DNA from: Roseivirga sp. E12
GTDB lineage: Bacteria; Bacteroidota; Bacteroidia; Cytophagales; Cyclobacteriaceae
DNA length: 64,000 nt
Assembly: GCF_017592825.1 (NCBI RefSeq)
Contig: NZ_JAGFMD010000009.1
Location: forward strand, 1-64,000
Reading direction: 5' to 3'
The translations under genes were made by a program, and so were the position numbers. Under the pieces are notes generated by a model, which saw nothing but the letters and a program-made list of their open reading frames with translations, did not search any database and was not told the origin of the DNA. This document shows positions 26,359 to 34,287 of the stretch, in pieces (position 1 is the first letter of the stretch; each line of letters starts with the position of its first letter).

Positions 26359-27090
26359 ATGAAAAAAATACTAATGTTTTTGTATTCGATCATTGCCTAT
26401 CTCATTGGCTTTGCATCGATTCTATTGTGGATTGCTTCTGTTAGCAACCTGGTACCGGAAGTCTCTATTGATGGCACGCCACAACTTCCGGTTTATCTAG
26501 CCGTCCTAAAGAATTTTGGGTTGGTTCTACTTTTTGGTCTTCAGCACAGCATTATGGCTAGAAGGCCAGTGAAACGTTTTTTCGAGCGCTTCTTCCCGAG
26601 ACACATTGAGCGCAGTACCTTTGTATTAGCCTCGGGAATCTTGCTAACATTTCTAGTCCTAGAATGGGAACCACTAGGTGGTCAAATTTGGAGTATTCAG
26701 GAAGGTTCTGTAGCCTACTACATTTCCTATGTCCTATTTTTCGCTGGTTGGGCTATTCTATTTATCAGCTCATTTCTAATCAATCATTTCGACTTATTTG
26801 GTCTAAGACAGACTTATCTTGAACTAAGAAACAAGCCTTATACTGAGCTAAATTTCAGGGTCTATAGTTTCTACAAGTACATCCGTCATCCGCTGTATGC
26901 GGGAGGAATCCTCGGGGTTTGGGCAACGCCTTATATGACAGTAACACACTTAGTCTTTGCCGTTGGCATAACGGCATACTTTGTCATAGGTGCCAAAATT
27001 GAAGAGAAGGACCTCATCAATGACTTTGGAGATGATTATCTAGGCTATAAAGCCAGTACTCCAATGCTTGTTCCATTCACTAAAATCTAA
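26359..27090 (+). CDS. mddA: Methanethiol S-methyltransferase-like membrane protein (MddA)
   Basis: This 243-residue integral membrane protein has about five hydrophobic segments. It carries the isoprenylcysteine methyltransferase-type cofactor motif IRHPLYAGGILG (about 175-186) and a C-terminal IEEKDL segment. The sequences FGLQHSIMARRPVKRF and NHFDLFGLRQ resemble MddA, which methylates methanethiol with S-adenosylmethionine to give dimethyl sulfide. A role in handling a toxic volatile thiol fits the downstream OsmC-type peroxidase and the methionine-related enzymes at 9445-11679. A general isoprenylcysteine/NnrU-type methyltransferase is the alternative. Confidence 0.72.
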   Translation: MKKILMFLYSIIAYLIGFASILLWIASVSNLVPEVSIDGTPQLPVYLAVLKNFGLVLLFGLQHSIMARRPVKRFFERFFPRHIERSTFVLASGILLTFLVLEWEPLGGQIWSIQEGSVAYYISYVLFFAGWAILFISSFLINHFDLFGLRQTYLELRNKPYTELNFRVYSFYKYIRHPLYAGGILGVWATPYMTVTHLVFAVGITAYFVIGAKIEEKDLINDFGDDYLGYKASTPMLVPFTKI

Positions 27091-27095
27091 ATAGT

Positions 27096-27638
27096 ATGAG
27101 ACATCAATCAGAAGTATTAGAAAGACAGAAGCCATTAATCACCACTTACTTAATGGAACCTGAAAAGGCTTGGGTAACAGATGTGGCCATTGTGAAAGGA
27201 CAAAATTTAAATGACCCATTTCACACCGAAGTAATCGCCAATGACGAGTTAGAGACACCCATACAAATAGGTGTGCATAGAGCTGTTGGTGGTTTGCATG
27301 ATGCACCCAACCCTGGTGATATGCTCTGCACCGCATTGGCTGCGTGTTTTGAAAGTACATTGAGATTAGTAGCAAATCGCTTGGGAATAACCTTGGTCGA
27401 AACAGAGGTTAAAGCAACTGCCGAAGTAGATGTAAGAGGCACTTTGATGGTAGATAAATCTGTACCTGTGGCTTTTCAGAAAATGACATTAACGGTGAAT
27501 GTCTCCTGCGAGCAGACAGCCGAGCAACTGCTACATACCATGCTAGCCGCCACCGAAAAGAGTTGCATCGTTTTGCAGACCTTGAAAATGGCACTACCTG
27601 TAAGAGTCAAAACCAATTTTGCAGTACTTGCGGCATAA
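27096..27638 (+). CDS. OsmC family peroxiredoxin-like protein
   Basis: This 180-residue protein is a member of the OsmC/Ohr superfamily, which reduces organic peroxides using two conserved cysteines. The first is in GDMLCTALAACFESTLR (about 71-87). The second is in TEKSCIVLQTLK (about 152-163). The glycine-aspartate spacing matches the family. It starts five bases after the methyltransferase stop, so the two form an operon. The presence of AACFESTLR rather than the Ohr-specific sequence places it with generic OsmC proteins. Confidence 0.85.
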   Translation: MRHQSEVLERQKPLITTYLMEPEKAWVTDVAIVKGQNLNDPFHTEVIANDELETPIQIGVHRAVGGLHDAPNPGDMLCTALAACFESTLRLVANRLGITLVETEVKATAEVDVRGTLMVDKSVPVAFQKMTLTVNVSCEQTAEQLLHTMLAATEKSCIVLQTLKMALPVRVKTNFAVLAA

Positions 27639-27820
27639 TAGTGCTACTTAATTCAGTGTTATGATGAGTTAAGAAAAAAAGCACAACAAGTTTGAACAAT
27701 TTACATCAACACTCTGATTTACATCATGACATAAGCTTATTCTTGCAAACCGGCTAGTTAGTGGTTTAGAGTGTATTAAGATTGATGATAATTGTGCCTA
27801 ACTTCTGGTGAAAGCTTTGC

Positions 27821-27858
27821 AAATGGCCCTCTAGTTCAGACTAATGAGGGCCATTTTT
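27821..27858. terminator. Terminator between convergent osmC and DUF6624 genes
   Basis: AAATGGCCCTC (27821-27831) pairs with GAGGGCCATTT (27846-27856) around a 14-base loop. A T run follows on the plus strand to 27858. It lies three bases beyond the stop of the minus-strand gene and about 180 bases beyond osmC. It can serve either direction, although the T run favours the plus strand. The 27639-27820 stretch holds no gene. Confidence 0.7.
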
Positions 27859-27860
27859 GG

Positions 27861-28505
27861 TTAATTCTCTTTCGAAGCTTCCCAGGCGGCTACGCGTTTC
27901 TTGTGAGCTTCCACATCCCATTTCAGGTTCCAGTATGCGATGTATTCTTCAATGGTTCCCAGGCCTACCGAAGCCCTTCTTTCATTGACTTTTTCGGGCT
28001 CTATCATAGGCAGCACGTACAGCTCACCCGTTTCCTTGTCATTCCATAGTTGGCTCCCATAGATCTGTTTCTTCCCAGTTTTAGTAGCCACTCGGTCTTC
28101 CAGCAAGGCAAGATTCTCTGAACGTGCCTTCCCGTCCTTCACTGCCTGCCTGATCATTGGCAATCGCCTGACCTGGACATCGAGTTTTGCATGTTGAATA
28201 ATGAGAAAAAGTGCCACATTGCCTTTTGAGCCAACTACGTCCACTCCCAGCCAGCCATGCTCATCCAGTATCTCGTTTACTCGTATGGTATGTAAAGAGT
28301 CAATTTCGTTAATTTCATCCCATTTGGCCCTGACTTTTGGATCATCATTTCCTAGTTCGTCAATCAAGGCAATTACTTCACGCCTATGCTTAGAATCTTT
28401 TTCGAGCATGGCCTCCAACTCCTTTGCCAGGGCTTCATTGTACACCTCCTGCCCTAACAGCGGCATGGATAGAAGTAGTAATAAAATTTTTAATAGCTGT
28501 CTCAT
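27861..28505 (-). CDS. Exported DUF6624-like protein
   Basis: This 214-residue protein has a signal peptide (MRQLLKILLLLLSMPLLGQ). The mature part is helical, with LEAMLEKDSKHRREVIAL, LDEHGWLGVDVVGSKGN and the C-terminal block KQIYGSQLWNDKETGELYVLP, NERRASVGLGTIEEYI. These features match DUF6624, a family of unknown function common in Bacteroidota. The frame extends to 28538, but the ATG at 28505 is chosen because it starts the signal peptide and removes an overlap with the upstream gene. It follows the 178-residue gene after eight bases and is probably co-transcribed. Confidence 0.8.
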   Translation of the reverse strand: MRQLLKILLLLLSMPLLGQEVYNEALAKELEAMLEKDSKHRREVIALIDELGNDDPKVRAKWDEINEIDSLHTIRVNEILDEHGWLGVDVVGSKGNVALFLIIQHAKLDVQVRRLPMIRQAVKDGKARSENLALLEDRVATKTGKKQIYGSQLWNDKETGELYVLPMIEPEKVNERRASVGLGTIEEYIAYWNLKWDVEAHKKRVAAWEASKEN

Positions 28506-28513
28506 ATCTCTGA

Positions 28514-29050
28514 TTATTCTTTGACCATTACCGCCCACTTCGTTGCATAGCGAGCCTTCTCCTGTTTTTTAAACTGATCTTCAATTTCCTTATCGCTTAA
28601 GCCTTGTTCCTTGAAGTATTTCACCATCGACTCATCCCTTTCAAACTTCTGCTTTACTTCACCTGTGGTGCCAAAAACTGCTACCCAGCCATGAGGTTTC
28701 CCATTGGTTAGAAATACGGCAGGAGTTTCCATCATAGGATGTGTCGTACCCTGACCATAAATGGAATTGATTTGGGCAAACACATGGTTCTTATGGAGGG
28801 TGATAAAACCGGCATCGGCCCAATGTTCCAAATAAAAAGTAGAGTCAGACTTTACACCCAGTTCCCATCCAACCCTGATTGGATTACCGTTTCTGACGTA
28901 CTTATTAAGTTCTTCCAGACTTCCGCTGATTCTATTTCCCTGTCTGTCTGCTTCGTAAACGACCTTGTACAGGCCACCTTCTTGAGCCGTTAGTAAACTG
29001 TTTACGCAAAAAATTAGCAAACCTGTGATTAATAAATTTCTGAGTTTCAT
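28514..29050 (-). CDS. Exported protein, paralogue of the lipoprotein at 29979
   Basis: This 178-residue protein has a signal peptide (about 1-22, ending LLTAQ). I do not recognise a named family. Its N-terminal region (YKVVYEADRQGNRISGS, LNKYVRNGNPIRVGWE) matches that of the lipoprotein at 29979-30482 (WVAVYKNDKEGETITGS, LINAIRNGNPVRIAWG), so the two are paralogues on either side of the LytTR gene. The C-terminal part is charged and helical (LSDKEIEDQFKKQEKARY). It is transcribed divergently from the LytTR gene and shares its intergenic region, so both are probably controlled together. Confidence 0.75.
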   Translation of the reverse strand: MKLRNLLITGLLIFCVNSLLTAQEGGLYKVVYEADRQGNRISGSLEELNKYVRNGNPIRVGWELGVKSDSTFYLEHWADAGFITLHKNHVFAQINSIYGQGTTHPMMETPAVFLTNGKPHGWVAVFGTTGEVKQKFERDESMVKYFKEQGLSDKEIEDQFKKQEKARYATKWAVMVKE

Positions 29051-29103
29051 GTTCTTTTTTGTTGAAATCTGGGCTCTTCAAGTGCTATTCAGAAATTAAT
29101 TCA

Positions 29104-29133
29104 ACAAACAACCGGTTAACATCTACAAACGAC
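29104..29133. promoter_or_regulatory. Candidate LytTR-binding direct repeat
   Basis: ACAAACAAC (29104-29112) and ACAAACGAC (29125-29133) are nine-base direct repeats, identical at eight positions and separated by exactly 12 bases. LytTR/AgrA-type regulators bind pairs of nine-base direct repeats with about this spacing. The site is 49 bases before the LytTR gene and 53 bases before the divergent gene, so it could control both. Confidence 0.5.
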
Positions 29134-29182
29134 ACGAGCCTTATATGCTTCAAAATCGTATTTTAGGTATCTCGCATCTGCT

Positions 29183-29974
29183 ATGAACTCTAGACATAAA
29201 AAGTTTTATCAACACCTCGGCTTCTGGTTAGTCTTTTGGTTTGTTCAATCGCTGCTCTTCAGTGGGGGAAAGCACCTGGGCTTTTACCTAGCGAAAAACA
29301 TAGTCATAGTCGGTTTACAAGTCATCATTGTTTATGTCAACTGGCATCTCTTGTTTCGGCTTATTACTACTAAGAGGTATATTCTTTTTTCGCTCATATC
29401 TATAAGCTTGGTATATCTCGTCTACTCTATTGCTTATACCCTAATTGATACTACCCTCTCAGTAGCCTACCCAAGTATAAAAAATCTTACCCCCTATAAA
29501 TTCAGGTGGGTCACCTCTTTCTGGTCTGTCTTATCTGGATCAGCACCCTACTCGATAGCCTTGTTAGGTAGTACAGTATTTGGACTTATAAGAGAGAACA
29601 ATAGCCACGCAAATCAAACACTTGCCAGTGAAGAACTGGAAAAGACTGAAGATGAGGGAGAAAATACTTTAATGCTTAAAGAGGGAAAAGTTATTCATAG
29701 ATTACCCATAGAAGACATCCTCTTTGTCCAAGGAATGAAGGAATATGTGAGCTGGCATACTAAGGATAAAAAACTCATCACCCTCCACTCCTTAGCTAAC
29801 CTAGAAGATCAGTTAGGGGATAAAGGCTTTTTGCGAACACATAAGTCCTTCATTGTAAATACCAAATGTGTGAACGCTATTCGATATGACTCACTCGAAA
29901 TTCCAGGCACAAAGATCCCGATAGGTCGAAGTTATCGGAGCCGTGTTCAAGACTGTTTTCAGTCAGAAATTTAA
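29183..29974 (+). CDS. Membrane-anchored LytTR family regulator
   Basis: This 263-residue protein has four hydrophobic segments at about 11-30, 36-57, 65-85 and 110-132, then a linker, then a LytTR DNA-binding domain at about 157-258 (HRLPIEDILFVQGMKEYVSW, LEDQLGDKGFLRTHKSFIVN, IPIGRSYRSRV). The membrane part resembles the sensor region of LytS-like histidine kinases, but there is no kinase or receiver domain. It is thus a one-component regulator that would bind DNA while in the membrane. It precedes a small lipoprotein by four bases and faces the paralogue of that lipoprotein. Confidence 0.87.
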   Translation: MNSRHKKFYQHLGFWLVFWFVQSLLFSGGKHLGFYLAKNIVIVGLQVIIVYVNWHLLFRLITTKRYILFSLISISLVYLVYSIAYTLIDTTLSVAYPSIKNLTPYKFRWVTSFWSVLSGSAPYSIALLGSTVFGLIRENNSHANQTLASEELEKTEDEGENTLMLKEGKVIHRLPIEDILFVQGMKEYVSWHTKDKKLITLHSLANLEDQLGDKGFLRTHKSFIVNTKCVNAIRYDSLEIPGTKIPIGRSYRSRVQDCFQSEI

Positions 29975-29978
29975 AACT

Positions 29979-30482
29979 ATGAGACACTTCAAGTTCCTAT
30001 TTTTCATTTGTCTCACAGCTTTTTTGGTGGCTTGCAAGTCATCCAACGACACTTGGGTAGCAGTTTATAAAAACGACAAGGAAGGAGAAACAATCACGGG
30101 CAGTAAAGCACAATTGATCAATGCCATTAGAAACGGTAATCCTGTACGAATAGCTTGGGGATCAGAAGGAAAAACTCACCGCATTGAGCATATAAGCGAT
30201 CCAATATGGATTGCCATATTAGATGAAACTGAGGTGATTGCCCATTTAGACCCTCAAGTTCTGTCTAGTGTCAACTGGGACACCCTCTCTGCAGACTACG
30301 CTGATTCAACCAAGCTTTCGGAAGAATGGAGAGTAGTGATTACCACCAAGGGAGAATTTGACGCGGTTTGGTACGACAGGGCCAATCACAAAGTACTTCA
30401 AAGAAGACCTCAGAACCATGTAATGACTTGGTTTGTGAAAGGAAAGGTTGTCGAAAATGCACCGCCCTTTTTCCAGAAGTAA
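29979..30482 (+). CDS. Small lipoprotein, paralogue of the protein at 28514
   Basis: This 167-residue protein has a lipoprotein signal peptide (lipobox FLVAC, lipidated Cys at about 19). The mature part begins with WVAVYKNDKEGETITGS and LINAIRNGNPVRIAWG, which align with the exported protein at 28514-29050. The frame opens at a GTG at 29943 inside the LytTR gene. The ATG at 29979 is chosen because it starts the signal peptide. It lies four bases after the LytTR stop, so regulator and lipoprotein form an operon. It may be a sensor partner or a target. Function is unknown. Confidence 0.75.
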   Translation: MRHFKFLFFICLTAFLVACKSSNDTWVAVYKNDKEGETITGSKAQLINAIRNGNPVRIAWGSEGKTHRIEHISDPIWIAILDETEVIAHLDPQVLSSVNWDTLSADYADSTKLSEEWRVVITTKGEFDAVWYDRANHKVLQRRPQNHVMTWFVKGKVVENAPPFFQK

Positions 30483-30487
30483 CCTGA

Positions 30488-31975
30488 CTAAGCTCTAATA
30501 GCTTTAACAGATGCTTCGAGCAGGTTCATTGCCTCTTCAATTTCTGGCTCATTGAGTGATGCAAAGCCCATGCGAATCGCATTGAGCTTGTTTCCCTCCG
30601 CATCAGAGAAAACCGATTTTGAAATCAGAAGTCCGTTCTTAATTGCTACCTCTCGTAGCTTCGGTAAATCAATAGTATCGTCAAAAGTTACCCAGACCGC
30701 CAAACCACCTTCTGGTACCTGAAAGCTTACCAAATTCCCTAATTTTTGCTTTAGCAAATCACAAAAAAGATCTCGTCTTATATGATAGGCCTTAAGGGCC
30801 TTTTTCATATGCCTCCTTATTTCCCCCTCTTCAAAAAGCACAGCGATAGCTCGCTCTAGGGCCATATTTCCGTGACAGTCGATAAATCGACTCAGTCGTG
30901 ATAGTTCTCTGATAAAATTGGCCGGAGCCACAATAAAACCAGTCCTTAAGCCCGGGGCAACCGTTTTACTCAAGGAACCGACATAAATCACAGAACCCGC
31001 CCGATCTGAACTAGACATGGGCAAGATTGGACTACTGTTATAATGAAAGTCATAGTCATAGTCGTCTTCAATTATGGCGAACTGATATTTCTCAGCTAAC
31101 ATCAATAGCTTCATTCTTCGCTCTGCACTCAACGATACGGTAGTAGGGTTATGATGATGCGGCATGATAAATACCGCTCTTATCTTCTCTTTTTGACAAA
31201 CCTTCTCAATGGCATGGACATCAATCCCCTCATTGTCAAGTGGTACTTTAACCAAGTCTCCTCCGGCAATTCTAATAATGTCATTCGCCACTTTGAAGCT
31301 CACATCCCCAACAATTACCTTGTCACCAGGCCCAAGCAGTACACGGAAAATATTCGAAAAGGCCATAAGGCTACCTCGTGTAATCATCAGGTTATCTGTG
31401 CTCACATTAATACTCCTGGTTTCGGCCAAGTACTTCACTACTTGCTTTCTTAAGAGAAGGTCACCATTGAAACTATCCGAGTAATTCAGAAGCTTCACAC
31501 TTCTATTCCCGTTCATTATCCCATTGATGTTCTTAGTCAACGAACGCATAGGCGCCAGTCTAACATCCGGATAACCTGCATCGATAACCAGTTCGTTTCC
31601 GGCTATTTTGGGAGACTTATAATGCTCTAAAAAGTCAAGGTTGCTATTGAGCTCGAAGATGCTCTGAGCCTTGTGGTCTCTTTCAATACCAGAATCCAGG
31701 GCACGCGCATGACTTATTGGAAGCTTCGAGCTAACGAAGCACCCCTGGTTTGGTTTTACCTCTAGCCAGCCTTGCGCCTCAAGCTCTTCATAGGCAGAAA
31801 TAATCGTCCTCCTATTCACTCCTAGTAAGTCCGATAAACTTCGTGAGCCTGGCAGTTTTAGACTCGAGGCAATTTCTCCACAAGAAATCTTCTTAATGAA
31901 TTCATTGCATACCTGAAGGTATAGCGGTACGGTACTATCCCTGTCAATCTTAATAATGGTTTTATAAGGTAACAT
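30488..31975 (-). CDS. MocR/PdxR-type GntR regulator with aminotransferase domain
   Basis: This 495-residue regulator joins a GntR winged helix (1-80; LPGSRSLSDLLGVNRRTI) to a fold-type I aminotransferase-like domain (about 125-490). The cofactor lysine is K337 in YVGSLSKTVAPGLRTGF, with FIMPHHHNPTTV and IIEDDYDYDF upstream. MocR proteins use pyridoxal phosphate, often with an amino compound, as effector and bind direct repeats at divergent promoters. The gene is divergent from the DUF5916 gene, and a repeat pair occurs in the intergenic region and again at 36238-36270. No vitamin B6 or GABA genes are adjacent, so the effector is open. Confidence 0.9.
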   Translation of the reverse strand: MLPYKTIIKIDRDSTVPLYLQVCNEFIKKISCGEIASSLKLPGSRSLSDLLGVNRRTIISAYEELEAQGWLEVKPNQGCFVSSKLPISHARALDSGIERDHKAQSIFELNSNLDFLEHYKSPKIAGNELVIDAGYPDVRLAPMRSLTKNINGIMNGNRSVKLLNYSDSFNGDLLLRKQVVKYLAETRSINVSTDNLMITRGSLMAFSNIFRVLLGPGDKVIVGDVSFKVANDIIRIAGGDLVKVPLDNEGIDVHAIEKVCQKEKIRAVFIMPHHHNPTTVSLSAERRMKLLMLAEKYQFAIIEDDYDYDFHYNSSPILPMSSSDRAGSVIYVGSLSKTVAPGLRTGFIVAPANFIRELSRLSRFIDCHGNMALERAIAVLFEEGEIRRHMKKALKAYHIRRDLFCDLLKQKLGNLVSFQVPEGGLAVWVTFDDTIDLPKLREVAIKNGLLISKSVFSDAEGNKLNAIRMGFASLNEPEIEEAMNLLEASVKAIRA

Positions 31976-32026
31976 AACCGGATCACATGTTGATTATAAA
32001 CTGGATTAATTATATGCACCGGTTAA
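31976..32026. promoter_or_regulatory. Putative MocR operator, 23-bp-spaced direct repeats
   Basis: AACCGGATCA (31976-31985) and AACTGGATTA (31999-32008) are direct repeats with starts 23 bases apart. A further CACCGGTTAA lies at 32017-32026. The same two-repeat arrangement with the same 23-base spacing is found at 36238-36270. The first repeat abuts the start codon of the MocR gene, so the region would act on both divergent genes. Confidence 0.6.
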
Positions 32027-32030
32027 GATA

Positions 32031-32038
32031 TAGTTTTG
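32031..32038 (+). promoter_or_regulatory. Candidate -7 box of the DUF5916/serine hydrolase operon
   Basis: TAGTTTTG matches TAnnTTTG and lies 40 bases before the DUF5916 start. No TTG is found at the -33 distance, where the putative MocR repeats lie instead. That would fit activation by the regulator. Confidence 0.45.
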
Positions 32039-32078
32039 GTCATGAATTACACAATAGTGAACAATAAACTTTAAGATT

Positions 32079-34280
32079 ATGAAACCCCAACAAAACCTAA
32101 AAGTTCTATCACTCCTCATATTGAGCAGCTTAAATTTAACTGCCCAGAAGAGCATGGTAATGACCAAAATCTCAGAACCTATTGTCATTGATGGCAAGGT
32201 GGATGAGGCCGTTTGGAACAAAGTGCCACTCCTTGGCGTCTCACAGAAAGTACCGAATGCCGGTGCACCACCAACTCAGCTCACAGAACTTAGGTTGGCT
32301 TATGACAACGAGTATCTCTATCTATCCGGACGCATGTTTGACACCGACCCCGAGAAAATGGTGCTCAATTCAAAGAAGCGAGATGACTTTTCTGAAAATA
32401 CAGAATGGATGGGTTTTTTAATCGATTCCTATAATGATCGAGAGAATTCGCTCGGGTTCTTTGTCACACCCCATGGTTCGCGACTCGATATGGCAATTGC
32501 CAATGATGCGCAAGGCCCAACGGCTTTCAATTTGAGTTGGAATAGCTATTGGGATGCAGCAGCAACTCGCGATGATAGAGGTTGGTTTGCAGAGATCAGA
32601 ATCCCCTTCACCACACTGCCATTTGAAGTAATCGATGGGAAAGTAACCATGGGCATTACCACTTGGAGATATTATGCCCGTAATGATGAGACGGATATCT
32701 TTCCTCCTAGAGACTTGTCAACTGGTAGTTCGTTCAGACCATCACTCACCCAACGCTTTACATTCACGGACATCGATCAGCGTAAGCCGATACACATTAC
32801 TCCCTATGTCTTAGGCGGCATGGCCAACACACAAGTCCATACTCAAGGAGATGCCAGTTATCACAATGAACAACAGCTCAAGAAAGAGATTGGGATCGAT
32901 GCAAAAGTCGCACTCGGAAGTAATGCTACACTGGACCTGACGGTAAACACAGATTTTGCACAGGTTGAAGTGGATGATCAGCAAGTAAACCTGACTCGTC
33001 TCAACCTTTTCTTTCCAGAGAAGCGACTCTTTTTTCAAGAGCGAGCAAGTCTCTTCGAATTCAACTTTGGTAATTCAGATCGGATATTTCATAGCCGAAG
33101 AATTGGCATTGTCAATGGCCAACAAACTCGAATTTATGGAGGTGCTAGAGCTTATGGTCGTTTTGGTACTTGGGAAACGGGTGTTTTGAATATGCAGACC
33201 GGACCACAAGGCAATATCGATTCGGAAAACTTCAGTGTTTTCAGAGTTAGGAAAAGAGTACTGAATGAAAACTCGACTATTGGGGTGATCCTCACAAACA
33301 GGACTGATTTTAAAGGAAGGTATAATACAGTTTACGGCTTTGATGCAACCTTAAGGGTACATAAGCAGAACTATCTATCTATGAGATTGGCTCAGTCCGT
33401 AACGGACGAAAACAATGATCCCTTTAGCTCATTAGATCAAACCAAGTACTTTATAGAGTTATCAAAAAGATCGCAAGAGGGATTCACATATACCATAAAT
33501 TATGGTCGAGCGGGTAATGCTTACGAGCCGGGTATCGGTTTCGAACATAGACCTGACTTCAGCCAACTCAATCATGTATTTTCCTACAATATGTTCCCAG
33601 AGGAGAAGTCCAAAATCTCTCAACATGGGCCATACTTAATGGGAGGCCTAACTTGGGGTAATTCACATGGAAAGCTCGAAACCAGAAATACACATTTGGG
33701 ATATAATGTGCTCACTAAACTGGGCTGGACATATGATATTCGAGTACAATCTGATGAAGAGCAGTTGTTCTCTCCATTGACCTTACCAGGAAGTATCGAA
33801 GTTGCACCAGGTAAATATCCATTTACAAGTGTTTTTGCCTCTGTCACAACGAACTCTGCCAACCGTCTCTCCTATTTCTTAGGAGCAGGAACCGGCAATT
33901 TTTATGATGGACAGAAGAACACACTATGGGTGGCACCCTTCCTGAATGTTACTCCTGACTTTATAGTGGAAGCCAGCTACTCTCACAATCAGCTGAATTT
34001 TGGTAACCAATCGAAGAAGGTCAATGTAGTGCTCACCCAGTTGAAGATGCTATATACATTTAGCACGAAACTGACTGTAAATGCTTTCATTCAGCATAAT
34101 AGCGTTTCGAAAACGTACTTGGGTAGCATCAGGCTTAGATATAACCCACGAGAAGGAGATGATTTCTACTTCGTCTTCAATGGAGACATAAACGAAGATA
34201 GGTTTCGAAACGAACTCACGCTTCCCGTAAGCAATGGCAGCACCATTTTTCTTAAGTATAGTAAAACCTTTCACTTCTAA
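32079..34280 (+). CDS. DUF5916 protein with CBM9-like domain
   Basis: This 733-residue exported protein has a signal peptide (about 1-22, ending LNLTAQ). A carbohydrate-binding family 9-like domain lies at about 32-210 (IVIDGKVDEAVWNKV, EWMGFLIDSYNDREN). A DUF5916 region follows with many amphipathic strands (VTMGITTWRYYARNDE, LNLFFPEKRLFFQERA) and a final FLKYSKTFHF. The C-terminal half resembles an outer membrane beta barrel. The family is common in Bacteroidota and uncharacterised. It is expressed divergently from the MocR regulator and precedes a serine hydrolase by seven bases, so it is probably part of a MocR-controlled operon. Confidence 0.88.
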   Translation: MKPQQNLKVLSLLILSSLNLTAQKSMVMTKISEPIVIDGKVDEAVWNKVPLLGVSQKVPNAGAPPTQLTELRLAYDNEYLYLSGRMFDTDPEKMVLNSKKRDDFSENTEWMGFLIDSYNDRENSLGFFVTPHGSRLDMAIANDAQGPTAFNLSWNSYWDAAATRDDRGWFAEIRIPFTTLPFEVIDGKVTMGITTWRYYARNDETDIFPPRDLSTGSSFRPSLTQRFTFTDIDQRKPIHITPYVLGGMANTQVHTQGDASYHNEQQLKKEIGIDAKVALGSNATLDLTVNTDFAQVEVDDQQVNLTRLNLFFPEKRLFFQERASLFEFNFGNSDRIFHSRRIGIVNGQQTRIYGGARAYGRFGTWETGVLNMQTGPQGNIDSENFSVFRVRKRVLNENSTIGVILTNRTDFKGRYNTVYGFDATLRVHKQNYLSMRLAQSVTDENNDPFSSLDQTKYFIELSKRSQEGFTYTINYGRAGNAYEPGIGFEHRPDFSQLNHVFSYNMFPEEKSKISQHGPYLMGGLTWGNSHGKLETRNTHLGYNVLTKLGWTYDIRVQSDEEQLFSPLTLPGSIEVAPGKYPFTSVFASVTTNSANRLSYFLGAGTGNFYDGQKNTLWVAPFLNVTPDFIVEASYSHNQLNFGNQSKKVNVVLTQLKMLYTFSTKLTVNAFIQHNSVSKTYLGSIRLRYNPREGDDFYFVFNGDINEDRFRNELTLPVSNGSTIFLKYSKTFHF

Positions 34281-34287
34281 TCTCAGC

